Source of the DNA: Acidimicrobiales bacterium
GTDB lineage: Bacteria > Actinomycetota > Acidimicrobiia > Acidimicrobiales > UBA8592
Assembly: GCA_013912105.1 (NCBI GenBank)
Contig: JACERY010000003.1
Location: forward strand, 62,001-126,000
DNA length: 64,000 nucleotides
Direction of reading: 5' to 3'
In this document: piece after piece, positions 45,337-54,832 of the stretch
Layout: every line of letters begins with the position of its first letter
How positions within the stretch are numbered: the first letter of the stretch is position 1
Notes under the pieces: generated by a model
Databases searched by the model: none
Seen by the model: the letters and a program-made list of their open reading frames with translations, nothing else
What the model was told of the DNA's origin: nothing
Made by a program: the position numbers and the translations under genes

Positions 45337-46803
45337 TTAGACTAAATTCTCCACGAATGCTTCTAATTGCTTAAGGTTCCTAACTTCAAAAATCCCGTTG
45401 CAGTGATCACTGTATTCACTAACGATTGAGTCACCTGTATCCCAATAACTTATAGGTTCAGGGTTTAACCAAAAGACTTTTCGAGCTTTATCTTCGATTT
45501 CTTTAATTACCCAAGATTGGGATGCATGATAATTATTTCGCGCATCTCCAAGTATCATCACTGTTGTTTTTGGACCTACATCTTTTCCGTAGCGTTCGTT
45601 GAAAACTTCAAAAGCGTGACCATAGTCAGAATGCCCGTCTACCCAGATAACATCTGCTTCTGTATTTACACGATGAATAGCTTGAGCGATATCATCAACA
45701 CCCTCAAAATAATCCGTTACTTCGTCAAGTCCATCAATAAAAACAAAAGACCTTACTTTTGAAAACTGGTTATTCAATGCATAAACCAAGTGAAGGGTAA
45801 AGCGTGCAAAGGCTGCGACTGAACCTGAGATATCAGCAATCACCATAATTTCTGGCTTTGAAGGTTTCGGGTATTTAAATTTTGGTTCTGCAGGTACTCC
45901 TCCATATGATAAGGAATGCCGTACAGTCCTTCGAAAATCTAAGGGGCCTTTTCTTCCATGCCTTCGCTTTCTGGCTAAGCGAACAGCTAGTTTTCGCGTC
46001 AAGGGCCAAATTGCTCGTCGGAGAGACACCATCTCTTCTCTACTTGCGTGCATAAAATCAACGTCTTCTGGCAAAGGCTTTCTTAAAGTTTTCGCCATAG
46101 CTTCAACTCCTCGATCAGCAACTAACCTTCGTCTAATCTCGGCTTCTATTTCTTTTTTGAGTTGATCGATTCGATGTTCATACTCATCTTTTCGTAAACG
46201 TTGTTCCAAAACATCAGCGTCATTTTCATTTTGCTTATGTTGGTCTATAAGGCGTTCCAGTACTCCTTCGAGATCAAGGTTTCTTAGTGTCCGATACAAG
46301 TAGTATGTGCCCCCTACTGGGCGCCCCGGCTCCATGCCAGCAAAACGCTGCACTGATTGTCTAGCCACTGCTCTCATCATATTCTGATCCATTTTGGCGA
46401 GAGCTTGGAATAACATTTCAGCAAGTTGCTCCTGTGTTAAACCTTCTTGACCGCCACCCTGGCCGGGCATTTGTCCACTTTGGCCTTCTTCATGCATTTC
46501 AAGTTCAGGATTATCATCACTCCATTCACCGTCTTGCAATTCGTATTCTGCACCCCGTAAAGAGAAATAGACTTCAAACACGGTTTCGAAAGCACGCCAA
46601 TGTGCATGATTTTTTACAAGCGTTGCTGCTAATGCATACTTGAACGTCTCTCGCTCATCGATTGGTATGTGTTTGACCGCCTCTACGGCGTCAAGATTTT
46701 CCGTAAGACTGACAGGCAAACCGGCCTCCCGTAACTCAACGATAAAGCCATTGAGCAATTCTAAAAGCGGTGAATGAGTTCCTGACGTTGAGGTATTTTT
46801 CAT
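45337..46803 (-). CDS. VWA domain protein, CoxE-like
   Basis: A 488-aa cytoplasmic protein. The C-terminal half holds a von Willebrand A domain with the MIDAS motif DISGS (near residue 322), and a later GHSDYGHAFEVF. The N-terminal half is charged and helical, with a stretch rich in Gln, Gly and Glu (about 105-140: GQSGQMPGQGGGQEG). Such proteins act with MoxR-type ATPases to activate or mature metalloenzymes. The MoxR gene is upstream and overlaps it by 4 bp. The target enzyme is not visible nearby. Confidence 0.87.
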   Translation of the reverse strand: MKNTSTSGTHSPLLELLNGFIVELREAGLPVSLTENLDAVEAVKHIPIDERETFKYALAATLVKNHAHWRAFETVFEVYFSLRGAEYELQDGEWSDDNPELEMHEEGQSGQMPGQGGGQEGLTQEQLAEMLFQALAKMDQNMMRAVARQSVQRFAGMEPGRPVGGTYYLYRTLRNLDLEGVLERLIDQHKQNENDADVLEQRLRKDEYEHRIDQLKKEIEAEIRRRLVADRGVEAMAKTLRKPLPEDVDFMHASREEMVSLRRAIWPLTRKLAVRLARKRRHGRKGPLDFRRTVRHSLSYGGVPAEPKFKYPKPSKPEIMVIADISGSVAAFARFTLHLVYALNNQFSKVRSFVFIDGLDEVTDYFEGVDDIAQAIHRVNTEADVIWVDGHSDYGHAFEVFNERYGKDVGPKTTVMILGDARNNYHASQSWVIKEIEDKARKVFWLNPEPISYWDTGDSIVSEYSDHCNGIFEVRNLKQLEAFVENLV

Positions 46804-47696
46804 TCTTCGTTAGAATTCAACTCTTCATCAGTCGAGAATTCTTTAACCGCTTTTTCAATATCAGAACGATATTTCAAAAGTATATTGACTGTTTCTGTTG
46901 CAGTTTTCGCATCAATATGTTCAACGCCTAAATGAACCAAAGTACGTGCCCAGTCAAGAGTTTCTGAAACCGATGGCGCTTTTTTAAGTTCTAGATCTCT
47001 AATTGTCCTTACGACTCTCGCTATTTGGTCCCCAAGATTTTCGTTAATATCTGGAACCTTGGTAAGAATAATTTCTCGTTCTCTTTCAAGATCTGGATAA
47101 TCGATGTGAAGGAAAAGACAACGTCTTTTTAAAGCTTCGGATAATTCTCTGGTGTTATTAGATGTTAAGAAAACCAATGGAATCTGCCGTGCTTCAACTG
47201 TCCCAAGCTCGGGTATTGATACTTGATAGTCAGATAATATCTCCAACAGAAGGGCTTCCGTTTCAATTTCCACCCTGTCGACTTCGTCAATTAAGAGGAC
47301 CACTGGATCTTCTGAACGAATCGCTTCCAACAACGGCCGGGTTAAAAGAAATTCATCCGAAAAAATATCTTCTTCAAGATCTTCCCAGGAACCAGATTCA
47401 TTCGTGTTCCTCTCGGCTTGAATTCGGAGTAGTTGCTTCTTGTAGTTCCATTCGTAAAGTGCTTTTGATTCATCTAAGCCTTCATAACATTGAAGTCGAA
47501 TAAGTCTTGAGCCTGTCATCTCTGCAACGCTTTTAGCTAACTGCGTTTTACCGGTACCTGCAGGGCCTTCGACTAAAATTGGTTTTTGAAGTCTATCCCC
47601 TAAGTAAACTATCCCTGCTATTCCATCATCAGCGAGGTACTCAACGTTACTGAGATCCTCTTGGACTTTTTGTACTTTTTCAAAACGGTATGACAT
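46800..47696 (-). CDS. MoxR-family AAA ATPase
   Basis: A 298-aa AAA+ ATPase that works with the downstream VWA protein as a chaperone-like pair. Walker A is GPAGTGKTQLA (about 44-54) and Walker B VVLLIDEVDR, and the sensor segment FLTSNNTRELSEALKRRC follows. I place the start at ATG 47696; the frame also opens at TTG 47726, adding ten residues. The two genes overlap by 4 bp. It is divergent from murJ across about 110 bp. Confidence 0.9.
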   Translation of the reverse strand: MSYRFEKVQKVQEDLSNVEYLADDGIAGIVYLGDRLQKPILVEGPAGTGKTQLAKSVAEMTGSRLIRLQCYEGLDESKALYEWNYKKQLLRIQAERNTNESGSWEDLEEDIFSDEFLLTRPLLEAIRSEDPVVLLIDEVDRVEIETEALLLEILSDYQVSIPELGTVEARQIPLVFLTSNNTRELSEALKRRCLFLHIDYPDLEREREIILTKVPDINENLGDQIARVVRTIRDLELKKAPSVSETLDWARTLVHLGVEHIDAKTATETVNILLKYRSDIEKAVKEFSTDEELNSNEE

Positions 47697-47803
47697 ATCT
47701 TCTGAGGGTAGAGGGGATAATTCCAAACAGGCGAACTGTAGGCAATGTATTTGCTATTTATGAGGTTATCCGGTCATAACGTGTTTAGCGGTAGGATTGC
47801 CAT

Positions 47804-49483
47804 GTGAGCGATACAGATAATGAGAGAAATCTTCCTGAAAGTAGCGGGAAACCAGCCCTTATGGTCGGATTAGGCATTCTCATATCTAGATTTTCTGGAC
47901 TTATCCGAGAACTTGTTTTAGCAGCCTTTCTTGGCACTCGTGTTGCAGCAGATGCGTTTAAAGCTGCTCTTCAGATACCAGGCCTTCTACAAAATATACT
48001 TGGGGAAGGAACCCTCTCCGCCTCCTTCATACCCGTATATAGCCGTTTAGCCGATGACGAGGATAGAAAGGACGAAGCTGGGCTTGTTGCCGGTGTAGTG
48101 GCGACTCTACTCGGGTTATTGACTGCTGTTATCGTCTTCTTAGGAATTGTTGCTGCACGTCCGATAACCAAAGCTTTATTACCGTTACTTGCCGATGACA
48201 CCTTTGAATTAACAGTGAGCTTAGTCCGAATAATGTGGGCTGGGTTGGGCTTCATTGTCCTATCTTCATGGTGTCTTGGGGTCCTCAACTCTCATAGGAA
48301 GTTTTTTCTTGCGTTTGCGGCCCCAGTCCTCTGGAACGCAGCTCAAGTAGTTTTTGCAATATTGGCATGGGCTGCTGACTGGACTGATAGCGAGATAGCA
48401 AAAGCGGCGGCTTGGGGGGTCCTTATTGGTGGTGCTCTCCAGTTCTGCATTCAGTTGCCGTCAATCCATAAAATTGTTCCGACGTTACGGTTGGGTTTTG
48501 ATTGGAGTTTAGAACCGGTTAAAGAAATTTTTCGCAAGTTCGTACCAGCTTTACTTGGCAGAGGCGCAATTCAACTTTCAGCCTTCTTTGATCTATTCTT
48601 AGCTGGGTTTTTAGCTACCGGAGCTTTCACAGCTTTGTCGATGGCTCAGATCATTTACCTCTTACCTATTGGACTTTTTGTCATGTCTATTATCTCTGCA
48701 GATTTACCAGAGCTTTCAAGAGACCGAGATAACACCTCGCGACTTCAAACACGTTTAGATACAAGTTCAGAACGAATTGCTTTTTATCTTTTCTTTTCCA
48801 CTGCAGCATTTATCACGATGGGTAAGCCCTTGGTATCTATGCTTTTTGAAAGGGGCAAATTTACAAGCGAAGACACTCTTTACATCTGGGTTGTTCTAGC
48901 AGCCTACAGCCTTGGCCTTTGCGCCTCTGGGTTTAGCCGCCTGTACCAAAATGTTTGCTACTCGACAGGTGACGTTAAAGGGCCTGCGAAAATAGCTAGT
49001 GTGAGAGTTCTGTGCTCAGGAATCTTAGGTTTTCTATTAATGTTTCAGTTTGATCGGTTAGCTATTGATAGTGATCATTTCGTCAAGCTTGGAACCATAC
49101 CAAGTTTTGAACCACTTTCTGAAGCTATTCGTTCTTTAGATGCATCACCGCAAAGGTTAGGCGCCGTTGGTCTCGCTTTAGGAAGTGCTTTAGGCGCTTG
49201 GGTTGAGTTTTTTTTACTGAAGAGAAAAATAAATCAAAACCTCTCGGTCAAAGCACAACAGCGAAAGAACCGACGTTATTTTCTCTTCCCAGCAATTACA
49301 GCTGGAATATCTGCATCGTTACTAACGTACTTTCTAGATGACTTAACCCCTTTTCTAAGTGCTCCAGTAAGTTTAGGAGTCAGTGGATGCATCTATCTCT
49401 TCATTTCGCTCGCACTTGGATCACCTACATCTGCGAAATTCTTGAAAGCGTTTCGCATTCCCAGATCTTTAATACGTCGTTAA
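47804..49483 (+). CDS. murJ: Lipid II flippase MurJ
   Basis: A 559-aa MOP-superfamily membrane protein with about 14 helices that moves the peptidoglycan precursor lipid II across the membrane. Motifs: ISRFSGLIRELVLAAFLG and ADAFKAALQIPGLLQNILGEGTLSASFIPVYSR near the N-terminus (reported here as separate conserved pieces). Start is GTG 47804. It overlaps convergent proB by 4 bp. A cytoplasmic kinase-like domain, as in mycobacterial MviN, is absent. Confidence 0.93.
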   Translation: MSDTDNERNLPESSGKPALMVGLGILISRFSGLIRELVLAAFLGTRVAADAFKAALQIPGLLQNILGEGTLSASFIPVYSRLADDEDRKDEAGLVAGVVATLLGLLTAVIVFLGIVAARPITKALLPLLADDTFELTVSLVRIMWAGLGFIVLSSWCLGVLNSHRKFFLAFAAPVLWNAAQVVFAILAWAADWTDSEIAKAAAWGVLIGGALQFCIQLPSIHKIVPTLRLGFDWSLEPVKEIFRKFVPALLGRGAIQLSAFFDLFLAGFLATGAFTALSMAQIIYLLPIGLFVMSIISADLPELSRDRDNTSRLQTRLDTSSERIAFYLFFSTAAFITMGKPLVSMLFERGKFTSEDTLYIWVVLAAYSLGLCASGFSRLYQNVCYSTGDVKGPAKIASVRVLCSGILGFLLMFQFDRLAIDSDHFVKLGTIPSFEPLSEAIRSLDASPQRLGAVGLALGSALGAWVEFFLLKRKINQNLSVKAQQRKNRRYFLFPAITAGISASLLTYFLDDLTPFLSAPVSLGVSGCIYLFISLALGSPTSAKFLKAFRIPRSLIRR

Positions 49484-50577
49484 CCTACTAAAAGAACCAA
49501 TTGGTCTCTATGAATAATTTCGTTAGACTTAACCCCACTAAGCTCATCAGGTTTTCTCGAAAGCACTTCATTTAGGCCATGTGAATCAATACTGGATAAG
49601 CCCCGCGCAATAGTTTCGCCTTCAATATTCAAAATCTCAACAGCATCACTCTCATCAAATTCACCTTCCGCTTTAATTATTCCTACAGATAGAAGTGACC
49701 CCCCCTCCTCTATAATCGCCCGTTGAGCACCTTTATCAATTGTGATTTTTCCCTTTGTTTCTAAAGCGAAAGCGATCCACAATTTACGAGCTGAAAGAGG
49801 TTTCGGGTGAGGGTGAATCGTCGTCCCTACATCAGTTTTTTTCTGCAATGCATCAATAACAATATTCACTTGTGTAGCTGCGGCAATCGTTGTTGTCACA
49901 CCTGCCCAAGATGCCATCTGAGCGGCAGCTAGTTTAGAAGCCATCCCGCCACTGCCTTGAGCGTTACTAGAACCTCCTATTTGAGCTACTAGATCTTCTT
50001 GCGAATCAATCTGATGAATTAGTTCTGCTTCCTCTTCGTTGCTCATCTTAGGATCGCGAGAATAAATACCCTTTGTGTCAGTCAACATCAATAAATGATT
50101 TGCATTTACCAGTTGAGCTAAGAGCGCTGCAATTCTGTCGTTATCCCCCCACCTAATCGCATCATCGGCAATAGCGTCATTTTCATTTACGATAGGCAAA
50201 ATTCCAGCAGAAAGGAGTTCTTCGATAGTAGCTTTTGCGTGGAGATAACGTTTTCGTACAAAAAAATCGTCGGGCGCCATAAGCAATTGGGCTACTTCAA
50301 TTTCGTATTTTAAAAAAATTTCTGAGTAAGTTGCCATGAGTCGTGGTTGCCCTACAGCAGAAGCTGCTTGGAGAACACGAGGGTCTGTTGGCCTAATCCC
50401 CACATACCCTAAGGCGGGTAAACCTGCTCCGATAGCACCACTGCTTACGAGAATTATTCTTTCAAAATTTTCGCGAGCCACAGCTATCTCTGAGCATAAT
50501 TTTTCAATCGCTTCAATTTTGATAGCTCCTGAAAGATCCGCAAGCGATGACGTTCCTATTTTAACTATTACAGTCAC
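49480..50577 (-). CDS. proB: Glutamate 5-kinase
   Basis: A 365-aa proline-pathway kinase. Amino-acid kinase motifs are VKIGTSSL, LVSSGAIGAG, PIVNENDAI, WGDNDRIAALLAQL and DTKGIYSRDP, followed by GGMASKLAAAQMA. A C-terminal PUA domain begins near 275 (KGKITIDKGAQRAI). The next step gene, proA, is not adjacent. It lies 53 bp downstream of obg, the common obg-proB pairing in actinobacteria. Confidence 0.95.
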   Translation of the reverse strand: MTVIVKIGTSSLADLSGAIKIEAIEKLCSEIAVARENFERIILVSSGAIGAGLPALGYVGIRPTDPRVLQAASAVGQPRLMATYSEIFLKYEIEVAQLLMAPDDFFVRKRYLHAKATIEELLSAGILPIVNENDAIADDAIRWGDNDRIAALLAQLVNANHLLMLTDTKGIYSRDPKMSNEEEAELIHQIDSQEDLVAQIGGSSNAQGSGGMASKLAAAQMASWAGVTTTIAAATQVNIVIDALQKKTDVGTTIHPHPKPLSARKLWIAFALETKGKITIDKGAQRAIIEEGGSLLSVGIIKAEGEFDESDAVEILNIEGETIARGLSSIDSHGLNEVLSRKPDELSGVKSNEIIHRDQLVLLVG

Positions 50578-50630
50578 ATACCTATTGTCGCAGAAGTAAT
50601 GTCTAAATTCTGCTATTTAGCTAGATCCTT

Positions 50631-51887
50631 CTATTCGATCAGGAAACTATCATCGTCAGAATAGTCAAAAACTAAATCGCCAATCTTAACAAGGTCACCA
50701 TTTCTAATTCCAGCTTTTTTGAGTGCCTTTTCAACACCTAACTTACTAAGAGAACTTTGGGCATATTCTAACGCTTCAATATTTGTTAGATCGTTAAGTG
50801 ACACTGCGCGTTCAGCTGCCCTACCAACGACCACGAACATCTGACCGTCATTAACGACTCTAATACCCTTGGGCATCGGTCTATGTATCACAGTTTTTTC
50901 AGTAGGAACGAGTTCTTGCTTTCTTGCTTCCGCAACCAGAACCTGTAGTTCGGTTAGTAAAGCGTTCAATCCTTCACCAGTAACGGATGAAATGATGAGA
51001 CTCTGAGAAATGGGATCATATTGCGCCACGTCGTTCTTAGATGAAACAATTACCCGGGGACGGTTCAAAAGTTCAGGCTTGTATCGCTCAAGCTCTCCAA
51101 GAAGAATCTCCAGTTGCTTTTCTGGCGTTTGAGAATCGTATGGTGCTAGGTCCAGAAGAACAGCTAAAACTCGTGCACGCTCAACATGGCGAAGGAATTG
51201 GTGGCCTAGTCCCTTTCCGTCAGCTGCTCCTTCTATTAAACCTGGAATATCAGCGATAATCATTTCAAAATCGTCGTCTGTTCGGACTACTCCTAAGTTT
51301 GGAACAAGAGTTGTAAATGGGTAATCGGCGATTTTTGGTTTGGCTGAGGAAAGACGAGAGATAAGTGTACTTTTCCCTACGTTTGGGAATCCAACTAGCG
51401 CGACATCAGCAAGTAGTTTCAACTCTAATTTCAACCATTGTTCTTCTCCATGTTCTCCTTGTTCAGCAAAGCTTGGTGCTCTTCGTCTGTTGTTCAAGAA
51501 GCGAGTGTTTCCTTTTCCGCCAACACCACCGGCTGCAGCTAGCCATTTTGACCCTGATACAGAGAGATCTGCCAATAAGTTACCATCGGAATCTCTTACG
51601 ATTGTGCCGACTGGAACCGCAACATCTACAGAATCACCATTAGCCCCGTGTTTTTTCTTCCCGCTACCATGTCCCCCGTTCTCTGCTTTTCGGTGTGGGT
51701 AGTCACGGAAGGCTAAGAGCGATGCGACATTATGATCAGCGACTAGCCATATATCGCCTCCGTTGCCTCCATCGCCTCCATCTGGGCCTCCGCGGTTAAC
51801 GTGGGCTTCGCGTCTAAAGGCAACGCAACCAGCGCCACCATCTCCTGCTTTTACATTAAGCCCGCATTCATCTACAAAGTTCGACAC
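50631..51887 (-). CDS. obg: GTPase Obg (CgtA)
   Basis: A 418-aa essential ribosome-assembly GTPase. The Gly-rich Obg fold (GGDGGNGGDIW and GKKKHGANGDSVDV, residues about 33-95) is followed by the GTPase domain with GFPNVGKSTLISRL (G1), DIPGLIEGA (G3) and SKND (G4). The C-terminal OCT domain (HRPMPKGIRVVNDG onward) is present. The GTG start at 51887 has TAGGAGCGAA upstream. It follows rpmA by 64 bp. Confidence 0.96.
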   Translation of the reverse strand: MSNFVDECGLNVKAGDGGAGCVAFRREAHVNRGGPDGGDGGNGGDIWLVADHNVASLLAFRDYPHRKAENGGHGSGKKKHGANGDSVDVAVPVGTIVRDSDGNLLADLSVSGSKWLAAAGGVGGKGNTRFLNNRRRAPSFAEQGEHGEEQWLKLELKLLADVALVGFPNVGKSTLISRLSSAKPKIADYPFTTLVPNLGVVRTDDDFEMIIADIPGLIEGAADGKGLGHQFLRHVERARVLAVLLDLAPYDSQTPEKQLEILLGELERYKPELLNRPRVIVSSKNDVAQYDPISQSLIISSVTGEGLNALLTELQVLVAEARKQELVPTEKTVIHRPMPKGIRVVNDGQMFVVVGRAAERAVSLNDLTNIEALEYAQSSLSKLGVEKALKKAGIRNGDLVKIGDLVFDYSDDDSFLIE

Positions 51888-51951
51888 TTCGCTCCTAAGA
51901 AATTAAATCTTACTTGAGTTAGAGAAAGGAGAAGAGGAATTTAGAATTGAG

Positions 51952-52203
51952 CTAATCTACAATGACGTCAACGAGTTTACGCCCGCGTCGCGAACCGAAT
52001 TTGACGTGTCCGTCTGCTGTAGCAAACAACGTATCATCTCCACCTTTTCCAACATTGTTACCTGGATGGAATTTAGTTCCTCGCTGTCGAACGAGAATTG
52101 AACCTGCGGAGACTCTCGTACCGTCGTAGGCTTTAATCCCTAAGCGTTGCGCATTTGAATCGCGACCATTTCGTGTTGAACCCCCGCCTTTAGTTTTTGA
52201 CAT
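51952..52203 (-). CDS. rpmA: 50S ribosomal protein L27
   Basis: An 83-aa ribosomal protein near the peptidyl-transferase centre. The N-terminus is [20 protein letters not shown] and the core [20 protein letters not shown] is typical of bL27. No cleavable N-terminal extension of the Firmicutes type is present. It follows rplU by one base. Confidence 0.96.
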   Translation of the reverse strand: MSKTKGGGSTRNGRDSNAQRLGIKAYDGTRVSAGSILVRQRGTKFHPGNNVGKGGDDTLFATADGHVKFGSRRGRKLVDVIVD

Positions 52204-52204
52204 A

Positions 52205-52516
52205 TCAACTCTTCCTTGAAATTTGGGTAATTTTTATTTCGTTATAATTTTGACGATGACCCCATCGGCGTCGCTGGTTACTCTTATTTTTATAGGTGAA
52301 ACCATTGATTTTTTTTCCTTTTTTTCTTCCTAGAATTTCTGCCTTCACTTCAACGTCTTGTAGTTCACTTGGAGTGGCTAGGACAGTTTTCCCGTCAACT
52401 AGCATGACAGGCACAAGGTCAACCGAGGACCCTTCTTCGCCTACCAGTTCAACATCTAGAACTTGGTCTTCTTCTACTCTGTACTGTTTTCCACCGGAAA
52501 TTACTACTGCATACAT
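52205..52516 (-). CDS. rplU: 50S ribosomal protein L21
   Basis: A 103-aa rRNA-binding protein. The start [20 protein letters not shown] and the C-terminal [17 protein letters not shown] are diagnostic of bL21. It precedes rpmA and follows the RNase E/G gene, as in most actinobacteria. Confidence 0.96.
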   Translation of the reverse strand: MYAVVISGGKQYRVEEDQVLDVELVGEEGSSVDLVPVMLVDGKTVLATPSELQDVEVKAEILGRKKGKKINGFTYKNKSNQRRRWGHRQNYNEIKITQISRKS

Positions 52517-52575
52517 AGGTTACAATCTTAATGGAAATCCTCCGAAATACCGACAATCTAACAAGAGAAGAGTAT

Positions 52576-54096
52576 TTATTCTTGGGCTTTTTGGAAAGTT
52601 TGCTTTAAGCCCTCACCAATTCTTTTCCTAGTCATTTCAACAAGCCCTAGTTCCGAGATCCCAAACACCTGCGTACGCGTTTTGTCCCTTGCTAACTCAC
52701 TGCGGAATGTTTTAATAACGTCTTCTTTGTGTTTTGCTTTTTCCATGTCAACAAAATCAATAACGATAATTCCGCCGATATCCCTTAATCTCAATTGGTG
52801 TGCAACCTCTTTTGCAGCTTCTAAGTTATTTCGATACACCGTTTCTTCAAGGCTTGATGATCCGACGTTTTTTCCTGTATTCACATCGATGACAGTAAGC
52901 GCTTCAGTATGTTCTATGATCAGCGACCCTCCGGAAGGAAGCCATACCTTAGTATCAAGCGCTTTTGCTAACTGCTCGTCAATATAGAAACGTTCAAACA
53001 GAGGAATACTCTGAGAATCGGGATCATGGTATTCAATCCTCTCAGCCAAAGCAGGTGCAATACTATTTAGATAAGCTTTTGTTTCCTCATATAAAGAAAC
53101 ATCATCAACCACTACTGAACGGTACTCTTTATTAAACTCTTCGCGAATCATTCGAAACGGCATTTCAGGTTCCCTGTAAAGAAGAGAGGGCGCCTTTGAC
53201 ATCCCAGCAGCGTTTTCAATACTTCTCCACTGTTCTAGTAACCGAGCTACATCTTGTTCAATTTCTTCTTTAGTTATATGCTGCGCCGCTGTTCTCAATA
53301 TAACTCCATGTTCAGCAGGCTTTGCCTTTTCAAGAATTTGCCGCAACCGCTTTCTCTCCCTTTCTGGAAGCCGTTTAGAAATACCAAAAGTTGAACTGTT
53401 CGGGACAAGCACAACGAACCGCCCAGCTAAGGAAATTTCTTGTGTTAAACGAGCTCCTTTGTGGGCAATCGGGTTTTTCGTAACTTGACACATGACAGTT
53501 TCTTTATTCTTTAGAACACTTTCAATCCGGACGATCTCATTTTTATTTTCCTTTCCGGTTGGAGCTAAATCGCTCTGATAAAGAACCGCATTCTTTGGAG
53601 TTCCTATATCAACAAAGGCTGCTTCCATTCCGGGTAAGACATTTTCGACCCGTCCCATGTAAACATTTCCATGTATTTCGCTAACGTCATCCGAGGGACG
53701 TGAGACAAAGAATTCTATCAATGACCGACCTTCAAGTGTCGCTAATTGCGTAACGCCTTCTTCCACATGAACAACCATCGTGTAGCGGCCTACAGCTTTA
53801 CCTTTTCGCTCTCTACCACGACGTTTTTTTAGTGTTTCTGCATCAAGCTCTACAGGAGAGTCCGAAATTGCAGCAGCAACTGAAGAGTCAGCTTTATTAC
53901 TAGAGTTCTTTTCTTTTCGCCGTTTTCTTCGACGGCGGTTATTTCCTTCATTAGGTTTCTGGGATTTTAACGCCTCAGGCGCGGGTTTAGTATCCCCTAT
54001 TTTTGGCCTGTCATCCTTAGCAGCGACTTTTCTATCTAAATTTTCATTCTTATTGTTTTGAGAGCCAGTGTTACTGACATCTTCACGGTTTTCCAT
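52576..54096 (-). CDS. rne: Ribonuclease E/G family endoribonuclease
   Basis: A 506-aa RNase E/G protein for mRNA decay and rRNA processing. An N-terminal basic, low-complexity region (about 1-95, rich in Lys, Arg and Asn) is followed by an S1-type RNA-binding domain (VHEEGV, GNVYMGRVENVLPGMEAAFVDIG), a 5'-sensor region and the catalytic DNase I-like part with EHTEALTVIDVNTGKNVG and IDFVDMEKAKHK. The chain ends at VEMTRKRIGEGLKQTFQKAQE-like residues, before the CPxCxG zinc-link seen in E. coli RNase E and RNase G. It is upstream of rplU, 59 bp apart. Confidence 0.93.
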   Translation of the reverse strand: MENREDVSNTGSQNNKNENLDRKVAAKDDRPKIGDTKPAPEALKSQKPNEGNNRRRRKRRKEKNSSNKADSSVAAAISDSPVELDAETLKKRRGRERKGKAVGRYTMVVHVEEGVTQLATLEGRSLIEFFVSRPSDDVSEIHGNVYMGRVENVLPGMEAAFVDIGTPKNAVLYQSDLAPTGKENKNEIVRIESVLKNKETVMCQVTKNPIAHKGARLTQEISLAGRFVVLVPNSSTFGISKRLPERERKRLRQILEKAKPAEHGVILRTAAQHITKEEIEQDVARLLEQWRSIENAAGMSKAPSLLYREPEMPFRMIREEFNKEYRSVVVDDVSLYEETKAYLNSIAPALAERIEYHDPDSQSIPLFERFYIDEQLAKALDTKVWLPSGGSLIIEHTEALTVIDVNTGKNVGSSSLEETVYRNNLEAAKEVAHQLRLRDIGGIIVIDFVDMEKAKHKEDVIKTFRSELARDKTRTQVFGISELGLVEMTRKRIGEGLKQTFQKAQE

Positions 54097-54112
54097 TGAA
54101 TCGTTTCCCTTC

Positions 54113-54832
54113 TCATAACGAACATAATTCCATGTTCGCTTCCAGAGATCGCCCGACTTCTAGCGGGTCTAGGCGTCTATCTCCTGTATCTATAAATTGT
54201 CGTTTGCGGCGCAAATTTAATTGCGTCAAATATGGCTGCTTTGATTTTAAAAACTCGCTAGGCCTAAGCGACCGAGGTTGCGTTCGCAGTTCTGCATTCA
54301 AAACAACATGCCCTTCTTCATTTACTACACTTTCACTTATATCATTTATAAAGGGGCGAATGTCATCTACTACAGATTTCCCCTTTCGGTCTCTTTCTAC
54401 AACTAACTCCTTGGATCCTGTAACGTCACATATCCAAGTATCGACGATCTCTTTATCTTCCTGAACAATTAGTTCCCATAAACACGAAGTCACGGCTTGT
54501 TGAAGTGAAATTGCTTTGCTATCAATTTCGGTCATTCCTGTGACTTTCATGCCTTCTGGAAGAAGTTTCGTGATCAATTCTGGTATTTCCAAAATTTGAG
54601 AAGTACTTATTCTCTCATCATCTACTTTCACATCAAGGTACTCGCATTCTGACTCAGCACCCGTTGGTAGCGCTAACCCAAATGCAATCTTAGGCCGAGG
54701 AGAGAATCCTTCACTGTAAATTAGTGGGATTTTTGCCCTACGGAATGCTCGCTCCCAAACTTTAGCTATATCACGATGACTTGCGAAACGAATTTTTCCA
54801 TTTTTGGTAGATCTAACACGTAGCAAAATCAT
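54113..54832 (-). CDS. TIGR03936 family protein (DUF2344)
   Basis: A 239-aa protein of the DUF2344/TIGR03936 family. Diagnostic segments are LLRVRSTKNGKIRFASHRDI, WERAFRRAKIPLIYSEGFSP and FGLALPTGAESECEYLDV. In many genomes it is a partner of, or is fused to, the TIGR03960 radical SAM protein; here its ATG overlaps that gene by 4 bp. The function is not settled. A tRNA or rRNA modification role is possible given the neighbouring RNase E/G and ribosomal genes, which is inference. Confidence 0.9.
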   Translation of the reverse strand: MILLRVRSTKNGKIRFASHRDIAKVWERAFRRAKIPLIYSEGFSPRPKIAFGLALPTGAESECEYLDVKVDDERISTSQILEIPELITKLLPEGMKVTGMTEIDSKAISLQQAVTSCLWELIVQEDKEIVDTWICDVTGSKELVVERDRKGKSVVDDIRPFINDISESVVNEEGHVVLNAELRTQPRSLRPSEFLKSKQPYLTQLNLRRKRQFIDTGDRRLDPLEVGRSLEANMELCSL

